64,000 nucleotides of DNA, from assembly GCA_051294375.1 (NCBI GenBank), contig CM119265.1, forward strand, positions 17,139,172 to 17,203,171, read 5' to 3'. Source of the DNA: Paraspadella gotoi. Lineage: Eukaryota; Chaetognatha. The position numbers and the translations under genes are program-made. Shown here piece by piece: positions 46,658 through 62,323 of the stretch. The notes below the pieces were generated by a model. It had not been told where the DNA came from. It searched no databases and was given only the letters and a program-made list of their open reading frames with translations. The number at the start of each line of letters is the position of its first letter. Positions within the stretch are counted from its first letter, which is position 1.

Positions 46658-47235
46658 CAGATTGCTCAAAAAAAAGTTTAATAGTTATGATTATTATGAT
46701 AAGCATTTTATTTCGTTATTTGAAGGAAAATAATACTTTTTAGGACTCAGTTTATTAATACATTGTCGGACCATTATTTGCTTCCAGCACCGTTTCCATG
46801 AGACAAGGGAGAGAGTCGTACAACAGCTCGTCCAAGTTTCCAGTTGCTTCAAATTTGTTGACAACTCTGCATATGGCTCTCCAAGAGCGAAGCTGTTTTG
46901 TGATCTTATATCTTGACAAACACGCCTTTCAAAGCTCAACAATTGCAGCTTTCTTTTTGGGGTTTAGCTGTTTTGAAATTTCCATGGTAAAAAAACATAA
47001 AAAAACAAAAAACAAAGATGGATAAAAAAAATGTTTTCGCAAAAAAGAAAATTGTAAGACAAAATTTCGATCCTTTTTTTTTATTTTAGCATTGCGACTA
47101 TAATATTTAGCTTATTAACCTCGAATGAAAGATATTTGTCTTGGCTTTCATATGAACCCAAGATTTAATTAATAGGACGACAAACAAGCGAGATAGTAGG
47201 GGGTTCAAAGTTTAAACTTTTTTTAAGCAGATCTG
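46658..47235 (-). mobile_element. Tc1/mariner deletion derivative, 578 bp
   Basis: The element is bounded by TA on both sides (46656-46657 and 47236-47237), the Tc1/mariner target. The ends are inverted repeats: CAGATTGCTCAAAAAAA on the left and CAGATCTGCTTAAAAAAA on the right (minus strand), each continuing GTTTAA. Inside, on the minus strand, is a shortened transposase. The element begins about 15 bp after composite element B ends. It cannot move without a transposase supplied elsewhere. Confidence 0.8.
46755..46985 (-). pseudogene. Internally deleted Tc1/mariner transposase
   Basis: From ATG at 46985 the frame reads MEISKQLNPKKKAAIVEL, a TGA, then KACLSRYKITKQL and RAICRVVNKFEATGNLDEL. 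This is the N-terminal helix-turn-helix region that binds the element ends in Tc1-type transposases. It then jumps directly to DSLPCLMETVLEANNGPTMY followed by TAA TAA, which matches the extreme C-terminus of this family (compare the usual 'SMPRR…VI.A.GG.T.Y' ending). The whole catalytic DDE domain between them is missing. Total length is 76 codons against roughly 340 in an intact transposase. Family knowledge supplies the comparison; the deletion is inferred. Confidence 0.75.
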
Positions 47236-47239
47236 TATG

Positions 47240-48155
47240 TGCTTTGGTAATTGAAACGAAACTAAAAAGTACGTCGAGAGTTTACGCGAGAAAATGTTGA
47301 CCATAAAATAATTGACCAAACGTTCAAATTTAAAGAAAGCGAGATATGACCTTTAACAGTTCTCATTTTAAAATCGTCCTTAATTAATTTTAACAAAGTA
47401 AAAAAAATTGTTCTTTTACCACGTCGTTAATTCAATTTTTATTTTATTTTTACATTACATTTTTGCGGTCGGTTTTTTTTCCGCTTCTTTTGAGAAGGGC
47501 CAATCTTTGTCAATGGGGTGGGTAAGAAGTTTGTTTTGGGAACCTTCCCAAATGAAACTTCATACATTTCTGAGAAAACTTTCAATGGACCAAAATTTTC
47601 TAAAATGACTAGAAGCACTAGTAATTATTTTTTTAATATTTATTTTTTTTAAAAATTGTTTTTGCATTTTTTATTTTTAAAAGCAGATTCATTTAGCTTA
47701 TGGAAAGTTGTTTTGCCAAAGTAGAATTCTTTTTTCAATATTTTAATGATATGTGGGTTAAATTTGAGAAAAACCTTAAAAAACCATCATCATCCAATGG
47801 ATTTAGCAGTTTTTACTAATTTTCAGTAATAAAACATCAAAATTTTAAAAAGTTGTAATTACATTTTTTGCTTAACTTTTTGAGCTCTATCAGAATCAAT
47901 TAAAAAAACTTAAAATATTTTTTTAAAAATTTTGACATTATATAGAAATATAATAATTTAAATTAGCGAATTACTCATGGTTCGGAACATTTTTGCAAAC
48001 AAATATTTTAACACAATAACTAATACCAAAAATGGATTTGTTTCATTCTTTTTCCATTAAAATTTGAATTTGGTCGGCTACCACTCTTATGAGCGACGTA
48101 TAAAAATCTCGCTAAGTAATAATAAAAAAGGACACTGGTAAGGGTAAAAAAACTT
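47240..48155. other. AT-rich non-coding stretch
   Basis: AT-rich with abundant stops in all frames. A 66-codon frame at 47408-47608 is unremarkable. Nothing else is seen. Confidence 0.5.
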
Positions 48156-48159
48156 TTTA

Positions 48160-48368
48160 TTACAAATCCCTAACCACCCCTAACCCTAACTACCCCTAAT
48201 TCTTAACTAACCTTAACCCAATTGCTAACCGTTTAAAAAATATAATATAAATTTAATATTTTTCCTTTCCTTTCCTTTCTTTGTTGTTTACGTACGAGTT
48301 TTATTACTCAAACCCCCACCCCCCTAACCCCTCTATCCCTAAACCCCCACCCCTAAACCCCCTTCCCA
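48160..48368 (+). repeat. Degenerate telomere-like CCCTAA tracts
   Basis: Two clusters, 48168-48230 (CCCTAACCACCCCTAACCC…) and 48310-48362 (AACCCCCACCCCCCTAACCCC…), consist of imperfect CCCTAA and CCCCTAA repeats. They resemble interstitial telomeric sequence of the TTAGGG type common in animals, in decayed form. A 69-codon frame at 48281-48490 overlaps the second cluster and is not called. Confidence 0.55.
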
Positions 48369-48479
48369 TCCGTTTTCGTCGCTTTCTCGTTCGCGGTGAT
48401 TTTTCTCTTCTCCACCAACAAATCGATTCTTCACTTTTATTTTTCCGACTTCGACTCATTGAGTTACCATCGGAAACCG

Positions 48480-50717
48480 AAAGATGGTGAGGGGTGGGTG
48501 GTTGATGGGTGCTGAGATCGATGGGGAAATGGTAATATGTAATATGTTATCAACTTTTCACTTAACCAAACCATATGACAAAAATTAAAACTCCACGTCG
48601 ATTGATTAGTTATGGATATGACATGACAATTATTGTTCCGATTTATGACAATTACCTTTACATTACCGAACCAGAATTTCAGAAAGGTTAAATTTGACAA
48701 GCAAGTGAGAGTCGAAAAAAAGGAGAGGCGAAGAAAAAAAGTGGGCAAATAAGGATGAGAGATGAAAGTAATCGGGTTGTGTCCAGGAAAAGAGAATGGA
48801 GGAGAGGAGAAATAAAAAGTTGTGGAAGAGATAAGAAAAGGGAAAAAAAGAGAAAAGATAACAAATAGAAGAATAATAAAGAAAATAGAAATTCTGAGCG
48901 GAGATTCGAGAAGGAGAGTAAAGCGAAAATGCGCCGACTGCAGAACCGGAAATGATTAGATTCTTTGTTTCAGATTCTTTATCATTCGCGAAATCCAAAC
49001 GCCCGATAACGTGACGGGTGAGTCGGCCGTGTTAGGGGGGCACTGATGTAGCGGGGAGCCAGAAAACTTGGGCGGGGGGTGAGCGGAAGAGGGTAATCAA
49101 CGTCAAAAGTCATGAAAAATCGTGGTGGTCTCGAACTCGAGACGTTTTCACCGCGTAACTTTTGGATTTCAAACAAAAAGAAGAACCCGAAATCCTCCGC
49201 CAATCCTGCCCTTTAATCCCCCCTTCGTCGCAAGGACACACCGCACGGACGGAAATTACTCGGGCGGGGGATAGTCGTTGAACCATGGGACATTAGGCAA
49301 AAACAGTCCCAACCAATATTTGAGGAAGGAACGCGCGGAGGGAGAATCATCGCGTAACCGTTGAATAAATACATCGATCCATCTATTTTTGAATTTATTA
49401 CTCGTTACTACATCATGATGTTGAAACGGTATTCCATCCTAGAAAATCCAATTTATTAATCCATCATGGATTTGATCCGTTATTTTATCGTGGAGTTGAT
49501 TCTTTGCCCCATTCTTTTTCTCATCTGCCTTCCAACCTTTAACACTGCCCTTTAACACTGCTGACCAAATCCTCGTCCCAAACTCTTTTGATCAAATCTT
49601 CTTTTCAAATCCTGTTCGTCAAATTCCAAGTAAGAATTGAGTTTAATATTCGTTTTGACAACTTTTGTGATTTTTTTTATTGCGCGCCTCTCCTACTCTT
49701 TTTAATTCAAAGCTACTGAGAAAATTACGGACAGACGATCAGAAGCTAAGTAAAAATTTTTCAGTTACCAGTTACCACCAACCTACACTGCACAATGTGC
49801 AGCGCACAATCACTTCTGTACCACTCCCTCGTCTCTACTCTTCTTCGCTCTCTCCCCCCAATCGTCTCAACGCGTCCGAAACTCATTTGTAAACCCAGAG
49901 AAGCCGAGGGCAACGGACCTGCGGCTTCGGCGGCGGAGGCGGCGGCGGCCGCGTCGGGAGACGCGCAGTTACTAAAGAAACCACTATAAGATTGTAGGTG
50001 GAATATGAAAAGGAGGTGGTTTTGCTAAGGGGAAGTCAGAAATTGGCGATGAAATAAATACATAATAATCATGATTCATGAACCTAGAGATGTATGTATG
50101 TATGGCATGTATGGCATGTATTTTAAATTACGTTATACAATATACATGGTAACGTATAGTGATCTATATTGAATAGATACAATCTAACTTGGAGGCTAAT
50201 CAAACGCTGCGACGTCGGCTGGGGCGACAGCAGCGGCGGCTGCAGCGAGGTACGCTTCCGCCGGTGCAGTGGCTAAATGCCACATAAAGGAAAGGACATT
50301 GGTCGAGAGTTCAAGAGACGAGGAAAAGACGGCGACCTGTAGTAAGAATTACCCCCACGTAATTCGTGACTTACCCCGAGCGTGAGAGGAGAGACTCTGC
50401 GGAGGGAGAGAGAAACACAGTTCTTTATTTATTGGAACAGGAAACCAAATTTAGGTTCTTTATTTTCAACTTGAATATAATTTTAGAAGCAACGAAGCTA
50501 ATAAAATACAAAAACTGATTCGGCTGTTCGACGAGAATTCCTCGGTGGTAACCGTTAATATTTGAGTATTGAACAAACTTTAAATAATTGGTGGAAAACA
50601 AACAGAATCGTTTTTAGAATAAACAAAGACTGGAAATAGTGAAACAGTCGGGCTGCGGAAATCTCGCAAGTTCCGTCATTGTGTTTTTGTGGGGAAGGAA
50701 GAAAGTTTGGAAAAAAA

Positions 50718-50757
<40 letters not shown>

Positions 50758-51860
50758 TTCGTTATGTCATTAACATAAGGTTGAAAAACTAAGTCGAAAG
50801 TTCAGAGTCGGAAGGAGAGAAAATTGGAATTGCGCGTACGGAGGGCAGTGTTACTGTGGAGTGTGCAACTGTGCATGCAGCGTACACGTACCAAACTATG
50901 GACTTAAAAATGCTAAAAAATGCTTTAGGTTCATTGGCATTAAATTCTTTATTCTCTTAATTAGAAAATAGAAAAATTGCGTTGTATCTCAGGCGATTTT
51001 CTTCCAACTTCCTAAATTAGATTCTTTTCATGTGTATTTTTCGATCTCCGTCCGTTGTCTCCATTTCCGATCGATTCTCCGCTTTTGTTCGTTCAAAATC
51101 GCGGCTTCAGTTTACAACAAAAGCGAAGACGTTAAGACTCGAAAAGACAAAACACGCTGGGTTCACAATCGGACGGAGAGGAGGTCAAAGGAACGGTGAG
51201 GTTGGTCACCTGCGTGGGGGGGGGGCTAGGCCGAAAGTTTTAACAATGAGAGGCCGATAACAACATAGCTTGACCCGGCTGCTCAGGCTCGAGAGTTTGG
51301 ACGTCGTCATGTGATAGGTTTTTCAAGAAAACCACCTGGAAGTGATTAGACTTACGGTGCAATAAACTAGAAAGGGAAATGACTTTCGGGCTTTATTATC
51401 TATTGTTCAAGTACGAGGGGTCAACGGGGCAACGCTATTCCACATGATTATCAACGTTAAACCGGGTCACAGAGTTAACAACGATACCAAACGATACAAA
51501 ACCTTTAAAGTTTTAGACATTTATGAGTATTTATTTAACAATTAGGCTTCTTTACAATCTATGAACTTCGTTCACATTGAATCATAGACTTTTTTGGCCG
51601 AAACGAAAGAAAGATTGACTTTGGTGACGTTTATTAACGCGTTTGCTACGCTCTCTCTCTCTCTCCTTCTATCTCTCTCTCTGTTTCCCTCTAGACTATT
51701 GATCTCTTATTGTCCAGCTCTGAAATCTACGAACACCACTTTTAACAGTCATAGAGAATATAATATCTGCTTTTTTATTAAGTATTTATGTTTTTTCAAA
51801 TACTTCAATTTCTTCAAATATTTTATTGTATTGTAATCCTTTCTGTTTCGTTGTGTTTTT
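48480..51860. other. Non-coding stretch with weak exon-like islands
   Basis: Mostly AT-rich. GC islands at 49895-49985 (open plus frame ending …ASAAEAAAAASGDAQLLKKPL) and 50205-50270 (alanine-rich in one plus frame) show no recognised family. A GTAAGT on the minus strand at about 50374 could be a donor. Microsatellites include (ATGT)n near 50090-50115 and (GA)n at 50723-50754. No gene is assembled. Confidence 0.4.
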
Positions 51861-51867
51861 ATTAGAG

Positions 51868-51938
51868 GCAAAATTTGAGTTTGTTAAGCAACGATTTAAC
51901 AACGAAATAAATCGTTGTTGAACTAACTCAAATTTTGC
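51868..51938 (+). ncRNA. 71-bp hairpin, possible precursor RNA or snap-back repeat
   Basis: Two 30-base arms (GCAAAATTTGAGTTTGTTAA… and its near reverse complement) pair with three mismatches around an 11-base loop. Size and pairing are within the range of animal microRNA precursors, but a tiny fold-back transposon would look the same. No flanking target duplication is obvious. Confidence 0.35.
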
Positions 51939-52054
51939 ATTCAAATATTTTTAAACAAAAGATAAAAATATATATACGTCCTTTTTATTGGAATTTATTG
52001 GAATTTATTCTAGTAATTTGGTATGTATTGAGTATTGGATATTGCAAAGTGAGG

Positions 52055-52115
52055 ATTTAGGATTAAGATTTAAAAGTTCATAAAGGATTAAGAATTAAGG
52101 TTTAAAAATTCATAA
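52055..52115 (+). repeat. Tandem duplication of ~30 bp
   Basis: AGGATTAAGATTTAAAAGTTCATAA is followed by AGGATTAAGAATTAAGGTTTAAAAATTCATAA. At 52375-52440 a further short tandem repeat carries AGGTGGCAATGCCC-type units (about four). Neither is coding. Confidence 0.6.
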
Positions 52116-52449
52116 ACTTAGTATATAAATATATATAATAATGGTGTGATAATGGTAATTGTATCGCAATGCCGTCAGACTCAAAGGCGGCCGCCGCGAT
52201 AAGGGGCGTTAATACAACTTTACGCTTCGTTTGAATTCTAACTTCACGCAATCTCGGCACTAAAAGTTGCAGGTCCGGTAAAATAGCGCCGAGGAACCGA
52301 AGGCGCCGGCGCTGAAGCTCGAAGGGGCGGCGACAACTGTTCTGCGCTGACCTATAGGCGCTAGCAATCCAAATCCGGGTGGCAATGCCGAGCCAAGGTG
52401 GCAATGCCCAGTGCCCAGGTGGTAATGCCGCGCCCAGGTGTTAGAAGTC

Positions 52450-53640
52450 TGGGCAGAAAATAAATAATACTAAAAAACCATTGTCAAAGTACTCAACAAA
52501 TAAATAGAAAAACTTAACATTTTACCTTGTAATTGAAGCTAAAAATAAATATAAAGCTGCTTCTTCTTTGAAACCGCATAAATTCACCAACTTTATAACT
52601 ATAAGTATAACAAATAATTTCTCCAAACTCTGAAAATGTGCATGAAAAAGCACTAAAAAACAATTCTTAAACTGCAATGACGACTGTGAGTTCAGTTGGC
52701 CACCGTGATTCCACAATGATGTAAAATTGAATCAGGTTGAACCCACTCGGATTGCACTAACTTACCAAAAGCAAAAGACTCGAATTCTGCAATTTCAGAG
52801 TCAAAGCAAAAATAACAAAAGATCATCGCTAATTCTTAGAAATCATTGAAACCGGTAGGGCATTAGTCTTATATTTTCTTAACAGTAATAATAATAACAT
52901 TTTTAGTGCTGTTAGTGCAATTAGTCTTGCTCAATGCTCATTTATCGTTTGAATGTCAAATTGTTTCTTTTATTGTTTTATCGTTTTATCTTTTTATCGT
53001 CTTAACTGTCAAATTGTTTCTTTTATTTCAGGAGAAAAAAAATTAAGCCACAAAACTGGCAATCTCCTGCCAGAACACGCGACGTCAGATTCGGCACGCA
53101 AAGGGCGAAAGCAATAACCTTCCAGAATTCCATCAACCGAGCGACAGGAACCGCGCGGATTCCCTCGTGTTGTGGCGCCGGATGTTTCGTCCAATTTTTT
53201 TTTTTTTTTTGGTTTACCCTTTTTTCCCTCTTTTCTCTTTTTTTTTTCTTGACTTCGCTTTTCAATCATAGCGCAAATTATATCCGCTTTTTATTTCTGA
53301 GCCGCCTTCTGCTTCGATGCGAGACGCGTTGCCCAAATACGTTCGTTTCACGAACTTTTTTGGTTCAACGCAAACGCTCGTCTAAGAAAACAGCGTGCGC
53401 CGTTAAAGCTTCCATTTCTTAAGTTATCATCATCTGGCGCGAATAAATACAAGCGACGAATTAAGCGCAAAACGCGGATCGTGACGCAACCCCAATCTGC
53501 GATATCCCAAGCAGATGGCGCTCTTCTCAAGAGCACGGCGCTTTATTACTTCGACGCTTCTGCGTCTTTCGTCTCTGACTTCCGGTGCGAATGGGAAAAC
53601 AAACAATAAGAAAAGAAAATAGGGGAATGAAGGGAGAGGA
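52450..53640. other. Non-coding stretch, one possible exon
   Basis: A good plus-strand acceptor (TTGTTTCTTTTATTTCAG, ending 53031) precedes a GC-richer stretch to about 53200. All frames stop or run into the poly-T at 53195, and I recognise none. The rest shows nothing. Confidence 0.35.
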
Positions 53641-53649
53641 GTCTTGAAG

Positions 53650-53651
53650 AC

Positions 53652-53706
<55 letters not shown>

Positions 53707-53782
53707 AGAGAGAGAGATGATGAGAGAGAGAGAGAGAGAGAGATAGAGAGAGAGAGATAGATGAGAGAGAGAGAGAGAGAAT

Positions 53783-53819
<37 letters not shown>

Positions 53820-53913
53820 TAGAGAGAGAGAGATAGAGAGAGAGAGATAGGAGAGAGAGAGAGAAATAGAGAGATAAGAGAGAGAGAGATAGAGAGGAGA
53901 GAGAGAGAGGAGA

Positions 53914-53948
<35 letters not shown>

Positions 53949-53950
53949 GC
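53650..53950. repeat. Long (GA)n/(GATA) microsatellite
   Basis: About 300 bp of GAGA with interspersed GATA units. The 178-codon S/L-rich minus-strand frame here is repeat translation. Confidence 0.97.
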
Positions 53951-54487
53951 TACACAACGTCATCAACTCGGCCTTGTGAGGTCCTCATCAGAAGTCTAAG
54001 GAAGGAGCGTTTGAGGAGGAAGAGTTGGCTCGTGCCCATTATGATAATCAAAGGCGACGACTCCATTTTCACAGCGATTAAAACAGTTTCGGAAAAGAAA
54101 AAAAAACGGTGTCGCCAACGGTTTTAGCTAAATTACAAAGGCAAGCTTTACTTCTGACTCTACTATTAATATTACAAAAAAATAATTAGATATTCGCGAG
54201 AATGATGAGTAATTGTGATCACTGTTCAATAAAACAGGCGCTCTTTCTAATTGCTTCAGTTCTTCAGTTTTTCTATCAGTTAACTCAATTAATTAGAGGT
54301 CGTCATTAATGTTCCTTCACGTCTCATTCGTCTTTCTTCAATTTTTTTCTTGGTTTTCGTGGTTCATGCTCAATTGCTCAATTGCTCAATTGGAAAAATA
54401 CTGGCAGACCAACGAACAAATCGACGGACAAATAGACTGATTTTTTTCAGGAACTAGTACTGTGAAAAACCGGTTTTAAAAAAGGGG

Positions 54488-54536
54488 GAGAGAGAGAGAG
54501 ACAGAGACACAGAGAGAGAGAGAGAGNNNNNNNNNN
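54488..54536. other. GA repeat ending in a 10-N gap
   Basis: (GA)n from 54488 runs into ten Ns at 54527-54536, about 155 bp upstream of the NAGLU start codon. Part of the gene's 5' region may be missing. Confidence 0.97.
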
Positions 54537-54691
54537 TGTCGCGGAACCAAAAACCAAAGTCCGAAAAGTCATCGAGCGAGAAACTTTTAAAGACTTGCGG
54601 TGTCACAGTTGTTTTCTGTTACGACAACTTCACAACAACAAAAAAATCAATTTTTGCTTAAATCTTTCATTTTTGTTATTTAGAAATAAAG

Positions 54692-58452
<3,761 letters not shown>

Positions 58453-58850
58453 TATAACAACTGACGACCTTTATATATTCGAAATGTTCAAAGCGAACTT
58501 GATAATGGATAAATCATTCGTACAAATCGCGAAATTTGTCAACGAAGGACAGTCTTGATGGGATTTTCTGTCATAATTCTTTCTTTTTATAATTTAGCTT
58601 TCGGAGTCCGGGGAACATTGCATATTGTTGAATGTTAATTTTTCATTACACTAGCAAAACGACCTACGTCCATTATGAATCGTCAAACACAATTTTGTCA
58701 TGAAAAATATCGTCCGTCCCTTTTCGTTTCCATTAAATCTTCTTTCCTTTTAAATTTATGCAATTGTTATTCTTTTGCAGAGAGGAAATTCAATTTCTTG
58801 TGTAAATATGAAAAAATTTAAAAATCTAATTAACGAGATGGGATAATTTT
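58453..58850. other. NAGLU 3' flank
   Basis: AT-rich sequence after the TAA at 58450-58452. I see no clean AATAAA close to the stop. No other gene is visible. Confidence 0.4.
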
Positions 58851-59042
58851 ATTTTATCAAGAGAGTCTAATAAAAACAAAGTTAGAAATGTTTGGCCATT
58901 GGCCATCAGCCACCTGCCATCGCGAGATTCCCCTTGTTTTTGTCGCAAAACTTCTTTTTTTTTCTTCTTTTTTTTCTCTGAAATTGGTTTCGCAGACTTC
59001 AAAGCGAATTAGCGCCATTTCGTTTGACGGCATCAACCAGTG

Positions 59043-59160
59043 GCGTCCTCGGGGATTGCGGGCGTGACCTTTTCCGCGCAACGGCGGCACACCACCGGCT
59101 CTTCACCATCCACATCCCCAAAGACCCTTATCTTGTGAAGAGCGACATTGGTCGGAACAT
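59043..59160 (-). CDS. Possible exon with a CxxC motif, unknown product
   Basis: The minus strand reads RDVPTNVALHKIRVFGDVDG and then EEPVVCRRCAEKVTPAIPED, ending at TGA (59043). The composition is protein-like, with a CRRC pair that could be half of a zinc ribbon. The frame is open back to about 59230. The plus strand of the same bases also has an open frame behind a GTTTCGCAG acceptor, so direction is uncertain. No family is recognised. Confidence 0.25.
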
Positions 59161-59169
59161 CTCTGTTAT

Positions 59170-60060
59170 TTGAAATTCTCGAGCGAGAGAGTAGAGAAAA
59201 CAAATTTCTTCTCTTGTGAACGTCTGTTTAGTAGAAAAAGATAATTTCCTATTCTATTCACTCGATAATAACTTGAAACCAGATAGTATTTAACGAAACT
59301 CTTTTCTGCCACCAATTGACCCGGAAAAAAAACAACAAATATAAACAATGAAGACGACGCGAATCGACGCCAACTCTGAGGCCACTCCCGCCTCTTTCTA
59401 CCACTTAGCCACGCCCACAACACTCAAGTCTTGAAGCGCGGCAACAAAACCGTAAGTTAGGTTTATTTAATCCTCCAATTCGTCAGAAAGCTTTCAGTCA
59501 ATGTAAAGCCCTTTGACAGCCTCTTTATTCCTTCTTTTCGACGCATCGCAACTCTCATCTCCGAATTCGAATCTTCTATGATTTCACTCGAATCCCAAGC
59601 TGGACGCTCCCAATGTCTGCTACAGTTGACCTCCGGATAAAAATAACAACGATAACATATTTAAACGAAGGATTTACGCCTTTCAAGCTCGCAATAGTTT
59701 TCCATATCCTTTATCAATCAAACCTCGGTTATCCGTTTCTGACTCCTTCCTTTGTTTGTTCTCATACTCCGATCCTAAAAACTTCCCTCCATTTTTTATC
59801 CATCTTGATTCCATCGTTTACGAACCATATTCCCGGCCATCCGCCCCCCCTCGCCCCAACAGGCCCGCCCTCATCCGGTACCGCCATATAACCGGCGCCA
59901 TTTTTCTTCCGCTTGGCTTCTCGCCAACATCCGCAGTTTTTCCCCCATTTACATCCGGGTATTTTTTCCACTAACATCTTTCGCCCTCTCTTTTCCTTCC
60001 AAATTTACTTTTAAACGGAAAAACAAATAATTTTGTCTTTTTTTAACCATTTTTCTTCGA
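59170..60060. other. Non-coding stretch, no gene seen
   Basis: Frames at 59613-59974 are short, overlap each other and show no recognised domain. Confidence 0.4.
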
Positions 60061-60077
60061 GCTGGTTCTTCAATATA

Positions 60078-60133
60078 GATCTCTCTTCTCTTCTCTTCTC
60101 TTCTCTTCTCTTCTCTTCTCTTGCTCTTACCCG

Positions 60134-60179
<46 letters not shown>

Positions 60180-60377
60180 CGAATTTCCGTGTTTTTTCCT
60201 CTGAGGAACGGAGAGCACAAACAGGATTCAGCGTTGATCGCCGGAGGACAGGCGAAATGTTTTGTTTTCCTGAAAATCGACGATGGCTGAAGGCGAAAAA
60301 CGAAAGAATGTTGAGAGCTCGATTTTTTTTTTCTCTCCTTCTCCCTTTGCTCTTTCTCCTTCTTTTTTCTTCTCTCT

Positions 60378-60450
<73 letters not shown>

Positions 60451-60475
60451 CTCTCTCTCTCTCTCTCTCTCGTTT
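60078..60475. repeat. Cluster of (TCTTC)n and (CT)n microsatellites
   Basis: (TCTTC)n at 60078-60120, (CT)n at 60136-60179 and (CT)n with TTCT breaks at 60368-60472. The 215-codon R/E-rich minus frame and the S/L-rich plus frames are translations of these tracts. Confidence 0.95.
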
Positions 60476-60479
60476 GACT

Positions 60480-61880
60480 CGAGCATCGAGGGAATAAAGG
60501 AGCAAAGGGAAATTTATTCGCGGACGCGCGCGGTTTCGATTTGACGAGGGGAAGAGTTTTCGATTCTCGAGGCGTCCAATTTTGTTATTTTTTGGTGAAA
60601 AAGTGAAGTATTTTTCTGTGAACCCAGTAATTGGGAGGCGACTTGATTGAGGGGGCAAGGGGCGAGCGTGTCAAAATTTGTCACGAGAAATAAAATTTAG
60701 ATCCTTGCAGAAAAAAAGCTAAAGGTTATCGTGAAAAGCTGAAAATGTGCAAGAAAATGTCATATTTTCTCGTAATATTTTGCTATTATTCTTCCTGAGT
60801 TTTGTTTTAAACGTTTGTAATCTCTTAATCAAATTCTGATTACCCTTATTTTGCTTTTATTATAATCTTGGTTAATATTAAACTTAGGATTTCTTTGTTA
60901 TCACGTAACCGGAAAGAAAAATTGCCCCTATTCCTTGTAATGGTCCCGTTAAATCCCATTTTTTATCATTTGTTTTCTTGAGGCAATAAATGTACTTGAA
61001 CGAGGGAAAAAATGAGCGTCGATCAATCCAATTAAGACTTTCACCTGAAATTTTTTTTTCTCACTCATGGTTAGACAGATTGGGCGATTGGGCCTCATTA
61101 AATCCCGAATTTCAAGGAAATCACGGCATCTACAGGCAGCCAAGAAAACGAGCTTTTTGTGACAAATGTTTGGAAAGAAAAGTTAGACAAAATATCAGGA
61201 AAAAAAAAACAAAGGCGATTAAAATTCTGACATTGAAATATTGAAAACCATTACAATAGAAAACTGACTACAATGGTCATAATAAATAACAATGAGAAAA
61301 ATTAAACTGATAGAGTTGGGGCAAGTGAAGCCTGTCGAAGATTCGAGTGGTCGAATCACGATTAGTGAACGCCATTGTCGTTGTCATCGTCGTCGTATGA
61401 GTTGCTGCAACGTTCGAAATGTAATTTAAGGGGAAATGAAGGAAAAACAGGAAAAAAGTTGGGCGAAAAAAGCAAAAGCAAAAACAGTTTTCTTCGTGTT
61501 TAACTTTTTATGTACAATAAACATTTTTCATGATAGTCAGTCAGTTAGTTGACTCAGTTCAGGGAGAAGAACTATTTGATATTGACATTTCTATAAACTA
61601 ACAACTTTAAATATAACGACTCAGAAAGATCTTCAAACTATAAGAAACCAAAGCTCCCCAAAATATGTTACTCTACTACATTTTAAGAATCTAGTTTTCC
61701 CAACATTTATTATTTGGGCGGAAGTCGCCTGATGTAGTCGCTTGGGTTAAAATTTGGAGGGAAAATAGTTCGGCCGGAATTTATCTTCTTTGTTTTGGTG
61801 GGAAGAAAAGGTGAGAGAGGATGAGGGCAAAACATTAGAGGTCGGAGAAAGAACTTTTCTTTTCCAGGTTTAAGGTTCCT
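60480..61880. other. AT-rich non-coding stretch
   Basis: No convincing coding, RNA or repeat feature. An 84-codon plus frame at 60990-61244 is lysine-rich and unrecognised. Confidence 0.45.
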
Positions 61881-61890
61881 TTTCTGTCTG

Positions 61891-61925
<35 letters not shown>

Positions 61926-61975
61926 GTCTTTCTTTCTTTCTTTCTTTCTTTCTTTATTTCTTTCTTTCTTTCTTT
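61891..61975. repeat. (CTTT)n microsatellite
   Basis: About 20 units of CTTT with two single-base interruptions. Confidence 0.95.
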
Positions 61976-62270
61976 TTGATTTATTTTTTTCTAGTATCCC
62001 TCAAATCTTTTTTTTTCTTTCTCTCTTCTCATACTCATCATCCACTACATTTTCTTTACTTTTCCTTGTTCGTTTCTGTTCACTGAAGCCAAGACTTGGC
62101 CAAGACTTGGCCCAAGTCATAAATAAATAGAGGAGAGTAAATCGAGAAAGATCGACTTGGAAAAAACTTGGAAAAGAGAAAAGTTGAAAAAACCGCAGAA
62201 GAGACTCTTTTTTTATTTGTTTTTATTGAATTGAAAACGGAAATTGACGAGGGACGAAGAGTCGGACGAA

Positions 62271-62292
62271 TACGACGACGACGACGACGACG

Positions 62293-62322
<30 letters not shown>
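62271..62322. repeat. (GAC)n/(GAT)n trinucleotide repeat
   Basis: A GAC run passes into a GAT run. The poly-His/poly-Arg stretch of the minus-strand frame over it (62080-62343) comes from the repeat, and I do not call that frame a gene. Confidence 0.9.
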
Positions 62323-62323
<1 letters not shown>

